DNA from: Brachionus plicatilis
Taxonomy: Eukaryota > Rotifera > Eurotatoria > Ploima > Brachionidae
Direction of reading: 5' to 3'
Assembly: GCA_010279815.1 (NCBI GenBank)
Contig: QEOQ01000508.1
Location: forward strand, 3,003,873-3,063,620
Length of the DNA stretch: 59,748 nt
In this document: positions 47,901 to 57,320 of the stretch, one piece after another
Layout of the letters: each line of letters starts with the position of its first letter
Numbering within the stretch: the stretch's first letter is position 1
Notes under the pieces: model-generated
Told to the model about the DNA's origin: nothing
The model's database searches: none
What the model saw: the letters and a program-made list of their open reading frames with translations, nothing else
Program-made: the position numbers and the translations under genes

Positions 47901-49414
47901 GTTGAATTACTTTTTGTTTGATTTAATTATTTTATTTACAAAATATTTATTTTAAGTTTAAAATAATTTCTTTCTTTTGAAAAAATAAAAATAATAATTT
48001 ATAATTTTATGCAATATTTCAATAATCAAAATGTAAATATACTTGATTATTGCCTAAGTATTCCTTAACATTATTTAGCTTTTGCTGGTCTTCCAGCTTT
48101 TGCTTTTAATTCAACAATTTGCTGAATAATCTTCAATTGCAATTTATCAATTTAATAATTTTTTATCTAATTCTAGTTTATTGTATTTTGAGTTAATGTA
48201 ATCGAGATTCATTAAACTTGAATTAGATTTATCTGATAAAACAAAATTTTCAGAATTACCTATTTTCTTTATTAAAGCATTGTCATTATTTAAATAATTT
48301 GCATTCTGTAATAACCCACTTGTAATAGCCTAAGCTTCATCTGCTATTAAAATTTCTGGTTTAAAATCACAAATGTAAACATTTTTTAGTTGGTTTTTTG
48401 GTGCTGTAAATATAAATTCAAAATTCAAATCTCCAGTCTCTGTAACTTCTTATACTCAGTTTGCAAATTGACATCTTTCTACGAAAAATTAAACATTTTT
48501 ATTAAATTTTATTTAAATTTTTTTAAACTCTTAACTAAATATTTTACAATATAATAAATTATTTTCAGCAAAACTTAATTAAAATAAACAAAAACTAAAT
48601 AATTTCAACTTGTTAAGGAAATTTTTTTTGTCCAAAATAGAATTTTTATTTTTTAAACAAAAAGTAATTAATCACAACAGAAAGTAATTATTATCGAAGA
48701 ACGCGTAATTAACAGCCAAAAAAATTAATCATTGATAATTTAAAGAAAAAAATTTAAACGTTTATAATATAACAATTAAATTTGATCACATCGCTTTATC
48801 ATCGAAACTAAAGATAAATTTACGAGTATTCATTCAAAAATAGTTGGCTGGAAAATTTTCGGCAGGATAATTGGGAACCCATTAGCTAAGATTCTCTTTT
48901 AAATTTTTTTTAATTCAAAATTTAAAAAAAAAAAAAATTAAAAATATTTTTTTGTATGAAATTAATAAAAATATTCAAAGAGAAGTCAGAGTGCTACTTA
49001 TTTTCCTTTTTTCTTAGTATAATGAAATTTTAAGCAATCTAATGAATTTTGTTTAATAAAATTTTTAAAAAATATCAATCAATTTAAATTAATTTTTTTA
49101 AGAATACATCAAAAAATACACCGTATGCATTGCCAAAAATTGAGCTTTCTGTGTCGATCAATGGAGTGAAACTTTTAAATGTAAAAACAAAAGAAATTTT
49201 GTTCAATTACGACATCAAGCATATAAACAATGTTTGTCAGGATCAAGATGATTTGAACTACTTTGCATTTTCAACTCAAACCGATCCTAGTTCTCATTAT
49301 TATTGTCATGTTTTTTCGTGTAAAGACAAAGACTTGTCCACTCAAGTTATACTGACTATTGGTCAAGCCTTTGATGTAGCTTTTGAACTTTTTTGTAAAA
49401 ATAATTTCAATTGA
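38941..49414 (+). CDS. AIDA-1/ANKS1-like adaptor: two SAM domains plus PTB domain
   Basis: Six exons join in frame (2142 nt, 713 aa): 38941–39903, 39971–40082, 42549–42688, 44334–44873, 44928–45002, 49103–49414. The first 280 residues are polar and disordered, with a PSSLPPLPPLP stretch. SAM1 (about 283–358) crosses exons 1–3: LSEYLTKIKMSKYEFKFL, then LTLQDLIQIGIEDYNDI. SAM2 (about 365–425) crosses exons 3–4: VSEWLNYLNLNEYKENF … VPLLGHRKRIINSI. A Ser-rich linker leads to the PTB domain, from YLGSSAITKAK to KIELSVSINGVKLL, ending ILTIGQAFDVAFELF. Tandem SAM then PTB is the ANKS1A/B order. These proteins link receptors to scaffolds at membranes and synapses. The N-terminal ankyrin repeats of ANKS1 are not found; a TGA directly precedes this ATG, so the product resembles the ankyrin-less AIDA-1 form, or upstream exons are missed. 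Two introns contain other genes. Confidence 0.87.
40485..40585. repeat. Degenerate partial copy of the 41.07-kb palindrome
   Basis: CACCTTCTGTGAAAGTTTGA and TAGCGTACAATTTTGAAGAA align with CACCTTCTGCAGAAGTGTGA and the following sequence at 41133–41205. The outer arms are absent. Confidence 0.55.
41071..41276. mobile_element. Palindromic MITE in ANKS-like intron 2
   Basis: Arms of about 65 bp: AAACAAAGTGAAACAACTGT and its complement near 41235–41260, with AAAAACTT/AAGTTTTT at the rims. A partial relative lies at 40485. No coding capacity; target duplication is unclear because the flanks are AT runs. Confidence 0.7.
41458..41742. mobile_element. Short inverted-repeat transposon with a coding-like interior
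   Basis: Terminal arms of about 65 bp: TATATTGACAATTTTTTAAA … ATTGAAACCAATCCC and complement. The interior plus strand (41550–41667) is open: PPKSKFIRSLTSNF, then FCEKKIIDFEIDDKMEVDVE, then a stop. This looks like the last codons of a transposase retained in a deletion derivative. The superfamily cannot be named. Confidence 0.6.
42434..42505 (+). tRNA. tRNA-Asp (anticodon GTC)
   Basis: A 72-nt cloverleaf. The acceptor stem TCCGTGA pairs with TCACGGA, the D arm has TAGTATAGTGGTGAGTA, the anticodon stem CCGCC/GCGGG closes loop CTGTCAC (GTC at 42467–42469), and the T arm is CGGGGTTCAATTCCCCG. A and B boxes are intact and a T run follows at 42508 as Pol III terminator. There is no intron and no encoded CCA, as usual in eukaryotes. 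It lies in the same orientation inside intron 2 of the ANKS-like gene, 43 bp before exon 3. Confidence 0.97.
42694..44277 (-). CDS. Degenerate AAA-family ATPase-like protein, intronless, nested antisense in an ANKS-like intron
   Basis: A single open frame of 527 aa from ATG to stop. Residues about 150–345 look like an AAA module of the katanin/spastin/VPS4 (meiotic) group: NLMIYGPPGSGIRSVMDTIL in place of the P-loop, VFLILENVEHLF in place of Walker B, and FAILSERPWSLPSALIQQFG followed by KKIF, like the sensor-1/arginine-finger stretch (ATNRPWxLDxAxxRRF-KRI). The P-loop Lys and Thr are Ile and Arg, and the Walker B Asp is missing, so ATP binding is unlikely. The 150-residue N-part and basic C-part (after 400) match nothing I recognise. 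The gene fills intron 3 of the host (42689–44333): its stop is five bases from the host splice donor and its start 57 bp from the host acceptor. Its promoter and 3' UTR must overlap host exons. ORC4 was considered but fits less well. Confidence 0.75.
   Translation of the reverse strand: METLFPSRKLSQSCDLFEYKKNNSHLTPNEDLLKLYMNDLNKIYNQSFNSSAITEILQHSGQSSHLQPNRFKLCKEKAFDFLQKSEQINSYLESMAFGADSRYISEEEIKKMVDNQHFEAQSEFSNLVNLYKKFEVDFSELKSEKLDNFIGSGFIELKALINQTVDFLANSQSTSGEDFCFKNLMIYGPPGSGIRSVMDTILRTKLNNTLNQQKNCECYVKILRVNFGTFGEQLVRTKGSDDLFFIENLISSINLYKIKHRVNVFLILENVEHLFEQEMLKTYRVRFLGDMLYELGIQDKTADNIQSSRLFFAILSERPWSLPSALIQQFGKKIFCGLTSEQDARVICKQALKNMDKKLKKNWLFENFADFSKRENLVELISSVSAPFVLTEKLLRELFAPLETFLLNILEEMLNVVMNKELINSDALTVYRKQTERSSWFKEKTSIRFVPKLSLRKYSLANRKKTSLAQLRRNENFENLKNDMWNSKSNAIRKKIAEFCLKYFENNQISHDLEKLYENFQEKYKNF
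45198..45493. mobile_element. Complete hAT-type MITE with 8-bp target duplication
   Basis: CAGAGTTGTTTAAAAGTCCC at the left end and TTTTTAAACAACTCTG at the right end. AATTTATC is duplicated exactly on both sides (45190–45197 and 45494–45501). The interior is built of AAGTCC/GGACTT words, forming one long hairpin of 296 bp. This is the intact reference copy of the family also seen at 256, 24178 and 38226. Confidence 0.88.
45570..45659. mobile_element. Right-end fragment of the pogo/Tigger-like element
   Basis: TTACGGATTAAAACTTATTC … TAATCCGTAGTTGTTTATTT … CGACTGTA parallels the right end of the element at 58134–58745 base by base over about 85 bp. It is truncated on its left side. Confidence 0.6.
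47790..48760. mobile_element. Decayed Mutator-like element
   Basis: The left region (ATTACTTTTTGTTGAAAATA) and right region (AACAAAAAGTAATTAATCAC) carry inverted AAAAAGTAATTA-type repeats around a minus-strand transposase remnant. Edges are approximate because the repeats are degenerate. Confidence 0.4.
48071..48440 (-). pseudogene. MULE-type transposase remnant
   Basis: The minus-strand reading gives LNFEFIFTAPKNQLKNVYIC, then DFKPEILIADEA, a stop, then AITSGLLQN. F-x-P-x-x-x-x-x-D-x-x-x-A-I-x-x-G around the second catalytic Asp is characteristic of MULE transposases. A further stop follows, then in another frame IIQQIVELKAKAGRPAKAK and a stop. At least two stops and a frame change make it non-functional. 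Confidence 0.45.
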
Positions 49415-49563
49415 AACACTTTTATTTATTTTTGGCTTTTTTTTGTTAAATTTTAAATTAATAAAGTCTAATAGACATATGCTTTAATTTTTATTTCATG
49501 TAGTAAGCTGGGGTAATCTAGGTAATTTAGTGGATAAAAATGTCAAAAAAAAATTATTAAAAA

Positions 49564-49911
49564 TCATTCTAAGCTAATATTAATTTGATAAGCTTCATCT
49601 GAATTGCTTTGACCTAGCTTGTTTTTTTCCAAATCATTTAATTTTTCAAAAAATTTATCATATGAGATTAAATCTTTGAAACGTTCATACATTTGGCCTT
49701 CCGATTCATCCGATTTTGATGGTTTAAATTTTTCAAATTGTTTTTGAATTTCTTTGATTTTGTTGACCAGAACGTCCAAATTTAATGGTTTATTTTGGGG
49801 ACCATTTTTATCTAAACCAAAATGGCTTGAAGGCTTTGTAGGCATGCAATTCAAACCAGTCAAAGTAAAAAAATAAATCACAAAAACTAAAAGGTTCAAT
49901 TTTTGGTACAT
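49564..49911 (-). CDS. Small secreted protein, unknown function
   Basis: 115-aa ORF from ATG. MYQKLNLLVFVIYFFTLTG is a signal peptide, with cleavage likely after LNC or nearby. The mature part is hydrophilic and Lys/Glu-rich with likely amphipathic helices (VNKIKEIQKQFEKFK and FFEKLNDLEKNKL) and no Cys after the signal. It is intronless. TATAAATT is present on the minus strand about 40–60 bp upstream. It is convergent with the ANKS-like gene, 150 bp away. No family was recognised; a neuropeptide precursor is less likely because dibasic sites are not arranged around repeats. Confidence 0.65.
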   Translation of the reverse strand: MYQKLNLLVFVIYFFTLTGLNCMPTKPSSHFGLDKNGPQNKPLNLDVLVNKIKEIQKQFEKFKPSKSDESEGQMYERFKDLISYDKFFEKLNDLEKNKLGQSNSDEAYQINISLE

Positions 49912-50201
49912 TTTTCTTCTTTTTTTTTGCTTAATTTATAAATTTTTTATTTAATTTATAAAGAAATGAAAACTGTCGGAGACAAAACAATCTAACCAGT
50001 TTAGCACCACTTGATACTCAAAAAATCTCAGTTTGTCAGTAAATTAATCAAATAAACACAAAAATTTATTCAGAGATCAAAAAATAATTCAAAATAAAAA
50101 AATTAACAATTTTTTTTTTCCAACTTATTATTTCACATTAACTAAGGCAAGAAAAAAAAATTATTTTTACTATTTATTATAAAAACAGATTTAAAAACAA
50201 C

Positions 50202-50949
50202 TCAATGACCTGACCTTGGAGAAGATGAGCGCGACCTGTAGCGCCTTTTTTCATGTCTAAAAAAAAATTATTTAAAAAATTTTGAATAAAAATTTAATAA
50301 AAAATTTTGAATAAAAATTTATTAAAATTTTTTTGTCAAAAATTAAAGAAAAAAATTACCTCGGTCTTTCTCGCGGCGAACGAGATCTACTTCTGAAGAA
50401 GCCTCTCGGAGGGGGAGGCGGCGAAGGGGGTCTGGGATAGGGACGACGTGAATACGGATCATCGCGGTAAAAAGGCGGTAATCTGAAATCCCTCGGCGGC
50501 GGTGACAAAGGCCTGCCTCGACTGTCTGGATACGGCCTGGGGCGTTCATAGCTCCTTGGAAAAGGTCCTGTATACCTTGCATCTCTGAATGGTGGTCCTC
50601 GCGGCTCTCTGCCTCGATATGGTGGCGAATAATCACGACTAAATGGCGGAGGAGTTCGACGATCTGAGAAGCTAGAAGTTGGCGGAGGGCGATACCTTCG
50701 CCGAACGGAAGGTTCGCCTTTTTGGGTCCGTGTGGTCGAAATTTCGACGCGGATGCGCGAGCCCTTCCACAGCGAATCGTTAAGTCCCGCTATTGCTGCC
50801 TTGGCATCGCTTGTGTCTTCCATATGGACAAAGCCATAATCTTTCAAAATGTCGCATTCGCATACTTTGCCAAATTTTTCAAACAACTCTTTTAGCTCGG
50901 CGTTACGAGCTACTGAAGGTATATTTCCGACATAAATTTTTACACTCAT
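50202..50949 (-). CDS. RRM plus RS-domain RNA-binding protein (SR/RBM4-like splicing factor)
   Basis: Two exons, 50949–50360 and 50256–50202, with a GT–AG intron of 103 bp, encode 214 aa. One RRM fills residues 1–72: RNP2 is KIYVGN, and the RNP1 position is the short form DYGFVHME, as in RBM4/Lark and SRSF1-type proteins (FGKVCECDILKDYGFVHMED). The rest is Arg/Pro/Ser/Tyr-rich (RRRYRPPP, PRPPSPPPPPRGFF, RSRSRSP). The second exon adds RRYRSRSSSPRSGH, completing an RS tail, which normally mediates contacts in splicing complexes in the nucleus. Its GC-rich codons stand out from the AT-rich surroundings because of the Arg/Pro content. Which SR subfamily it belongs to is uncertain. Confidence 0.9.
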
Positions 50950-51011
50950 TTACAAAAAATAATTATCGCAGCTTCTTGAATTATTTTAGTTTTTTTTTAT
51001 TATTTATTTGA

Positions 51012-53162
51012 CTTTTTGTTCACAGAATTTAGAAAACAAGTCTTTTGAAAATTTTCTCGTGGATTTGTTCTATGCTAAATTAAAAAAAAAAGCTAAAATC
51101 TCTTTAATTTTGAATAATCTAGACTGTGTACATTTGCATTTAAGATTTTGTCTTGAAAAACTTTTTTTGCCGAAAATTTAATTTTTCAAAAACTCATTTA
51201 AAATTTTGTAAATTTTTTTTTTGCTAATTTTATTTGAATCGATAATTAAATTTGTGATTTTAGAAAAAAAAAAAGGCTAAAGCCATTCTGACATATTATG
51301 GAGAAAACCAAAATTATTTATTATAAAAAAAGTTATTTCATTGAACTAGCAACAAAAATTCTAAGAATTTTTTGTTACCTTATTAATATGAGCTAATTGT
51401 ATCATTAACAATAGGAGATTTTTAATTTTTTTATTTTAAAATAAAGAACATTCAAAACTTTTTATTGCCCAATTTTAAAACTAATAATTTTAAATTTTAT
51501 TTCCAAAATTTTCTTCTACTTCACAATCGATAAAAGTTTATTTACGATAGCACTTAAAAAGTTATAGAAAAATTAAAAAGCATTGAAAAATTTAATCGAA
51601 TTTTGATCAATTTCAGTTATTATGATATTCTTATCTTTATAAATTTTCGAAAAATTACCTTAGTAAAAAAATTAATATTCCTGTGTTTTCTTAAAATTTA
51701 GGAATATTTTTTTAAACAAAACTTAATTATTTTCTATTTTTTATTGTAAATTATGCAAACAAGTAATTTTCTAAATTTTACACTCTAACTATGTATATAC
51801 TTTATAACAAGATATGTTGCTTGAAGGAATAAAACCTAAGCTCTGTTGCAATCTGCCAGGGTCAAAATTTTTAGACCTAACAACGGCCCTCCTATCATCT
51901 TGATAATTTATGGTGAAAATACTACTTTTTAACAAATTCTACATCTTAAAAGACGAGTTTTTTTAACATAATTTTGTAAAAAAAACAATTTAACTATTTT
52001 CTTGGAAATAAAGAGAAAAAATAAAAAAACTAAGAAAATTTAAGAAATCGCATTTTTTTTACTTTGAAATTTGTTATCATACGCAAATAAACGTAAAATG
52101 ACAATAAATTTTCTTAATAATTTGAAACATAAAGAAATATTTTTATTTAAAAACAGATAAAATTTTTAAAAAATTTTCTTGAAAATATAAACATCACTGA
52201 AGTAACAAAAACTGTGAAAAATTTTTAATTATTCAACTTTTTGGATTGTATTAAAATTTAAAAAAAAAATTTAATAATTCTTAATAAAATTTAATAATAT
52301 ACAATTATCCTCAATTTTTGTTTGTACTTTTAAATAGCTATATTTTTGGAAACTGAAATTTTTGAGATTCATCTCTTTCGGGGTTAAAATGGAATAAAAT
52401 GATTTTTGAAATTGCTAAAAATATAGAAATCATTTTTTTACTTATTTAATATTCTTTTTATTAAGATAGTTTACCGTGTTTTCAAGAATTTTTAAATTAG
52501 TAAAAATTAGACAACTTCACGCAGCGCTTTTGGTCAGTATTACGCATTAATCATTTATTAAGTATTTTATGGTTACAAATTTTGAGTGACTCTTAATCAT
52601 AATATTTTGTTGCTAATGCTTAAAAACTTTTGGTGTAGTTCTCGAACCTGAATAGTACGGAACCTATTTTTTTCATTAAACAAAATAAAAAAAATATGAA
52701 AAACGAATAAATTTTTATATTTTTTTCTTTTAAAGTTTTTCTAAATTATTCTTATCTTAATTAATAAAATTTAGAAATTCTTTTTTTCAAAGTTATTTTG
52801 TAGATCATTAATTTTCTTAATAAGAATGGCCCAAAATAATTTATAATTTAGTATTTAAATTAATTAAATTAATATCAGCAAGTAAAATTAATTAAAATAT
52901 TAATTTAAATAAAATATCAGTTAAAATATCAAATGAATTTTTTTTTATTGTAAATTTGAGTATTTTAAAGTTTGAAAAAATCCGAAATTTCAATTTAATA
53001 TTTGAAAATTAAAAAATCCTCATATTTTTTTAAATAATTTTATTAAATTTGTCTAATAAAACTAAATTTTAAAATACTAAAATATTGTAATAAATTTTCT
53101 AAAAATTCTTCTAAAAAACTACTAAAGTCAAAAAGGCTTCCAGATTTAAATAAACCGTACTT
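51012..53162. other. Stretch with no supportable gene
   Basis: AT-rich DNA between the RRM/RS gene and the acyltransferase-like gene. The promoter of the RRM gene should be at the left edge. No ORF, RNA or bounded repeat was recognised. Confidence 0.5.
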
Positions 53163-54557
53163 TTATACTAATGTTTCATCAATTACGTCCAGAAGCAATT
53201 GTTTATATCTTTTAAAAAATTTTGAACCCATTAAAAATTTATTTGCACCCAAGTCTATCATTATTTTGCCTTTCCAGTAAATCAAATGAATTATTAATCC
53301 GCATGATATGCATGGATTTGAATTGACTGGATCAGTGCAGTACATTTCACTAATTTCAAAATTTCCATCCTCTTCCTTTACATGTTTGTCGACATATGGC
53401 CCAAGATTGCTCACTGCCAAATCGCTCATCACTTGTGAGCTCAATGTTTCCCGAACCTTGCTTAAATTTTCTGATCTATAGAACACTCTGTTATATTCTT
53501 CCAAGTCGTCATTGTGGCTCAAGGAAAACAATGTTCCTGTTTCACTACTTGTATTCTCCAAGATCAGACCGTGCAGGTACTGACCATCTTGCCAAAAGTT
53601 GGAAAATTCTCCAAATTTATCCGTTTCACTTGAAAACATTACCATGGTCGTATGTAGCCTACATTCTTTAAACTCCATTTCGGGCTGATATCTAAATCTT
53701 AAGCATACTGGCAACTCGCAAGTTATCCGACTAGGAAAAGCGATATTGTTTTCATCATAAAGCTTTTTCAGTGCATAAAAACTAGCTGTATAAAAGTATG
53801 AAGTCAGTCTGATTTTATTTTTCTTCGAAAAAGTCATTATTTGGTTGGATTTGTCACTGTCAATATAAAACATGTCAACTTGAAAACCATCTTCTCCAGT
53901 TCTTAATTCAGGTGATAAATTAAATTTGGCAATATCTCTCTGGGCCATTTTTTTCACCATCTCCGAATGATGTTCCTTCCATAGTCCTCTTTTATCACAC
54001 ATAATATTCATATTTTCACTTATTTGAATATTTTCTTCCTCAATTGGCCTACCATCCATTAATCTATTTAAAATTCCCACTGTTTCCACCAAAATAGAGC
54101 TACTATACATTCCATCGGCAATAGCTAAGAACACAAAATTTAGAATATAGCTGAACTTGTCATCTTTTTTGTATTCGATGACTTGGGCTCTCCATAAAAG
54201 GTGCTTTTCCTCTGAAGGAAATAGAATCGAATTAAATTCAGCAGTTTCGGACATTAATTTTTCTCTTGAAGCCTGTTCATTTGTCAAGTCCAACCAGTTT
54301 AAACTAATCTTGGATGAGACATCTTGATCATGTGGAACAAAATACATGTCTAACCCAGAGACTTTAAGATAAGATCGTAAAATTTCATGACGTTTTTGCA
54401 AAACTTTTAAAGCTGATAGAAATAAATTTCTATCCAATCTACTATTGCATTTTTTGTTGTCGAAAAAACAAGTTCCCATTACCAAATAGTCGCCACATTT
54501 AGTGGCATTGACAACCATTTTTTCAAAAGAATTTAAGATATAAGCTTTTTCTTCCAT
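53163..54557 (-). CDS. Acyltransferase-like protein of the condensation/AATase superfamily, catalytic His missing
   Basis: Uninterrupted 464-aa ORF from ATG. The fold family is suggested by ALKVLQKRHEILRSYL near the N-terminus, by the position of the HxxxDG motif and by AVSNLGPY near the C-terminus (the SNLG element of alcohol acetyltransferase/condensation proteins). At the active site the sequence is FLAIADGMYSSS (D148, G149), where Leu144 occupies the place of the catalytic His of HxxxD. The family normally moves acyl groups from CoA or carrier thioesters to alcohols or amines; loss of His predicts little or no activity or a changed role. No signal peptide or membrane segment is seen. Lack of introns is unusual beside the multi-exon neighbours and fits retroposition or acquisition, but neither is shown. 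Confidence 0.65.
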   Translation of the reverse strand: MEEKAYILNSFEKMVVNATKCGDYLVMGTCFFDNKKCNSRLDRNLFLSALKVLQKRHEILRSYLKVSGLDMYFVPHDQDVSSKISLNWLDLTNEQASREKLMSETAEFNSILFPSEEKHLLWRAQVIEYKKDDKFSYILNFVFLAIADGMYSSSILVETVGILNRLMDGRPIEEENIQISENMNIMCDKRGLWKEHHSEMVKKMAQRDIAKFNLSPELRTGEDGFQVDMFYIDSDKSNQIMTFSKKNKIRLTSYFYTASFYALKKLYDENNIAFPSRITCELPVCLRFRYQPEMEFKECRLHTTMVMFSSETDKFGEFSNFWQDGQYLHGLILENTSSETGTLFSLSHNDDLEEYNRVFYRSENLSKVRETLSSQVMSDLAVSNLGPYVDKHVKEEDGNFEISEMYCTDPVNSNPCISCGLIIHLIYWKGKIMIDLGANKFLMGSKFFKRYKQLLLDVIDETLV

Positions 54558-54924
54558 TTTTTTGAATAAATAATTCCAAGACGAAAAAATTTTAAAAGAA
54601 AACTTAATTATTTATGAATTTATTACTAAAATTATAATATGCATTTTAATAGAAACTTTGATACTTTAAGATATTTAAATAGGATCAGTTAAGCAAACAA
54701 ATTTTTTTTTATTTTTTAAAACTTATTGAGGTATTGTAAATGACGCTAGTAAAAACTAAAAAATAATGAATTTTTTAAAGCTGCTTCTGCTTTGTTCTTT
54801 TATCAAATTACTCCTGGCTTTATGTACATTATGTACTTTATACCATATGAACCCATGTAATAATTTCCTATTATGTTATCTTTTATGAAACTTTTATCTA
54901 ATATGAATTCAAATAAAAAAAAAA

Positions 54925-55543
54925 GGGTTTACCTAGTATCCACAGTGAAAAAACTTTTACCCACAGTTAAACCACTGTTGCCCACAACCAAAAAATTTTC
55001 AACACAGAAATTCATTTAGCCCTCTCAAAAACTTTTTAACACAGAAAACAAAAATTTTTGACACAATTTTTGATTGTTTAAAAAACTTTTCACCACAATA
55101 AACATCACTTTTGAGCACAGTTTTTTTAATAATTTAAAAAAATTTTATAACAGTTTTTTTTTTTCAAATTTTATCAAAATATGCTAATCCATTCAAATTA
55201 AAATGCCGATGATTTTAGGAAATAAAAAAAAAAACCTCGGATTTTTTTTCAGAATATGATGACTTTTTAAATAGACCAAAAAAAGGTAGATCAAAAATAG
55301 CGGGTAAATGGTTTAGCCAAATTTAAACAGATTAAATAATAATAACCTTTAGACTTTTAAAACTTTATTTATTTAATAAATTTTTTTTATCAAAATCTGT
55401 GTTTAAAAGTCATAAAAAAAATAAATATAATGATATTTTAATTTCCTGTTTGGCACATAAAAATTAAGTTAAACAGTGATCTGTGTTAAAAAGTTTATAA
55501 ACTGTGGGTAACAGTGTTTTATTTGTGGGTAAACAATTAACCC
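54925..55543. mobile_element. GGGTTTACC foldback element
   Basis: The left end GGGTTTACCTAGTATCCACA and right end (complement of GGGTTAATTGTTTACCCACA) are followed inward by mirrored CCACAGT/ACTGTGG and TTTTTAACACAG words. At least eight A residues adjoin each end, consistent with an 8–9-bp duplication in an A run. The centre (55200–55320) shares AAAATGCCGATGATTTTAGG with the element at 25774 and reads RPKKGRSKIAGKWF in one frame, possibly a relic of the parent ORF. Confidence 0.7.
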
Positions 55544-56506
55544 AAAAAAAACCTAACCTTACCCGAACCCTACACTCCAATTGAATCCCATTTTGTTAAA
55601 AGAAAGCTAACCATTAAATAAACCCCAATTTGACAAAGCTCAATATGTCTTGCGATGTCTTTCGGTCAAACTATGGTTAATTTAATGGTAAGCTTTATTT
55701 AACTTGTTTTTTCATTAATCAAATTTTCAATAAAATCAATAAAAGTATTGGTTTGTTAGAAGATTTCATTATATTCACTCAAATACCTTAAAGTTTACAT
55801 AAAGGAATTTTTTCTTTACTAAATAATATGGAATAAATTACACAAAGCACATAAAAGTCTAGGTTTGTTACAAGATTTTATTATATTCACAAAATTTAAG
55901 AATTTAGAAATTAAAAGGACACGTAAAGTACATAAAAGATACATAATAGATACAGCACATTAAAGTAACTTAATGGATTTTTATAGGCATACAATTATTA
56001 CCTGTGTTTATTTTATGCAAAAAAAAAACTAAAATACTGAATTTAGAACAAAATTTTTTATTCATTAATATTTTTTAGAAAAATAAAGCACTAATTATCT
56101 AAGTAGAACAAAAAATAGAAATAAAAACAGAATATATTTTATAAGGACAAAAAAAAACTTAATTTTATTTTATTGTGTTTTTCGATCGAGCTGAGCTGGT
56201 TTACGCGTTTTTTCTTTATTACTTTTCCAAATAGGGTACAATTTTAAGTCGAATAGCACATTTTGTACATTGATACCATATTATATCTGCTTGCAAAGTT
56301 TTTGTCGCTCTTTTTACAATCCAATTACTTCCCTCAAATTCTCGATCAAGGTATTTTTTAGTATCCTCCAAAGAGCAAAAACAACAGAAATGAAAATGAC
56401 TTTTACCGTTTCCTCTAGTTTTTCCTTTAGAATTAGGTTATTAGGAATTTCTTCAATCAAAAACATTTCTTTTTAATTACAGAGTTATTTTAGAGTCCAA
56501 TTTTTT
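55544..56506. other. Stretch with no supportable gene
   Basis: AT-rich DNA. GGTTTGTTAGAAGATTTCAT near 55750 recurs with changes at 55863, a degenerate local duplication of about 114 bp. No gene was recognised. Confidence 0.45.
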
Positions 56507-56790
56507 ATTTGTTTATCTGTATCGAACTAGTGATATTATTACTTATTTATTTGTATTTTCTGTGCCGAGCTAAAGCTCCTTCAGATTAAAAAAAAATAAA
56601 ATAAAAATCAAGAAAATATAAGATAAAAAAACTAAAATATAATATAATGGACAATTAGAATAGACATTTTTTAAATAACGACAGGTGCCAAATATTAAGT
56701 ATTGAACAGTTCAGGAAAGAAAGAAGAAATAGAAAGTTAGCGATTACACAAGGGTATTCGACATATCTTGATTCAAAACCTGATAAGGCT
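56507..56790 (-). mobile_element. SINE-like retroposon, reverse orientation
   Basis: The complement reads GGTTTTGAATCAAGATATGT, CGAATACCCTTGTGTAATCG and ends GGAGCTTTAGCTCGGCACAG with an A-rich tail. It is thus a second copy of the 15390–15736 family. A second 3' end (CTAGTTCGATACAGATAAAC) follows directly, so a truncated copy is joined to it. Confidence 0.6.
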
Positions 56791-57320
56791 ACATTGGTTT
56801 ATAAAGATAAAATCAAAAGTGTTAATTTTTTGATATATAAAACAAGAAAGTCAAAATAAATTTTAAAGTGGCAATATTTATTGAACATTATGGGATTAAT
56901 TAATTTTATTTTTTTTTTGATGGTTTAAAAGTTTCATTTCAATTAATTATGTATTAATAAATTAAAATAGTGATAAATTAAATGTTATTGACATTAATTA
57001 CCAAAAAAATACTAAAATGTTTTTATTTTGTTCCTAATTGAGTATTTTAGTTTTTTGAATACATATTATTGTTATTATACGCGATTTTTTTAACGTCATT
57101 GACAATAGATGAACTATTTTGATTTAAAAAAAAAAATATCTTGTTTCCAGTTTTTGCAAAGTCTTAAGTTAAATTTATCTAACTGTTTTAATCTTGAAAT
57201 TATTTAATACATCAGCGACAAACTTAAGATCTACATTTTATTTTAAAATTTAAATAACTCAAATGTAAATTCAGCAGGATAATTTCAAACAGATAAAAAT
57301 TTCCACTGAGATTTAGGCCG

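Larger units (their letters stand above)
45003..49102. other. 4.1-kb intron 5 of the ANKS-like gene
   Basis: Intron between the two PTB-coding exons, with GTAAAA donor and TTTTTTTAAG acceptor. It contains a hAT MITE, a pogo right-end fragment and a decayed MULE-like element (listed separately). The rest is AT-rich DNA with no exon recognised. Confidence 0.7.

Noticed and set aside
50343..50636. 97-codon frame within the RRM/RS gene
   Set aside because: It is a shifted shadow of the Arg/Pro-rich exon.
55544..55580. AACCTAACCTTACCC considered as telomere-like repeat
   Set aside because: Only two irregular units, next to a transposon end; no array.
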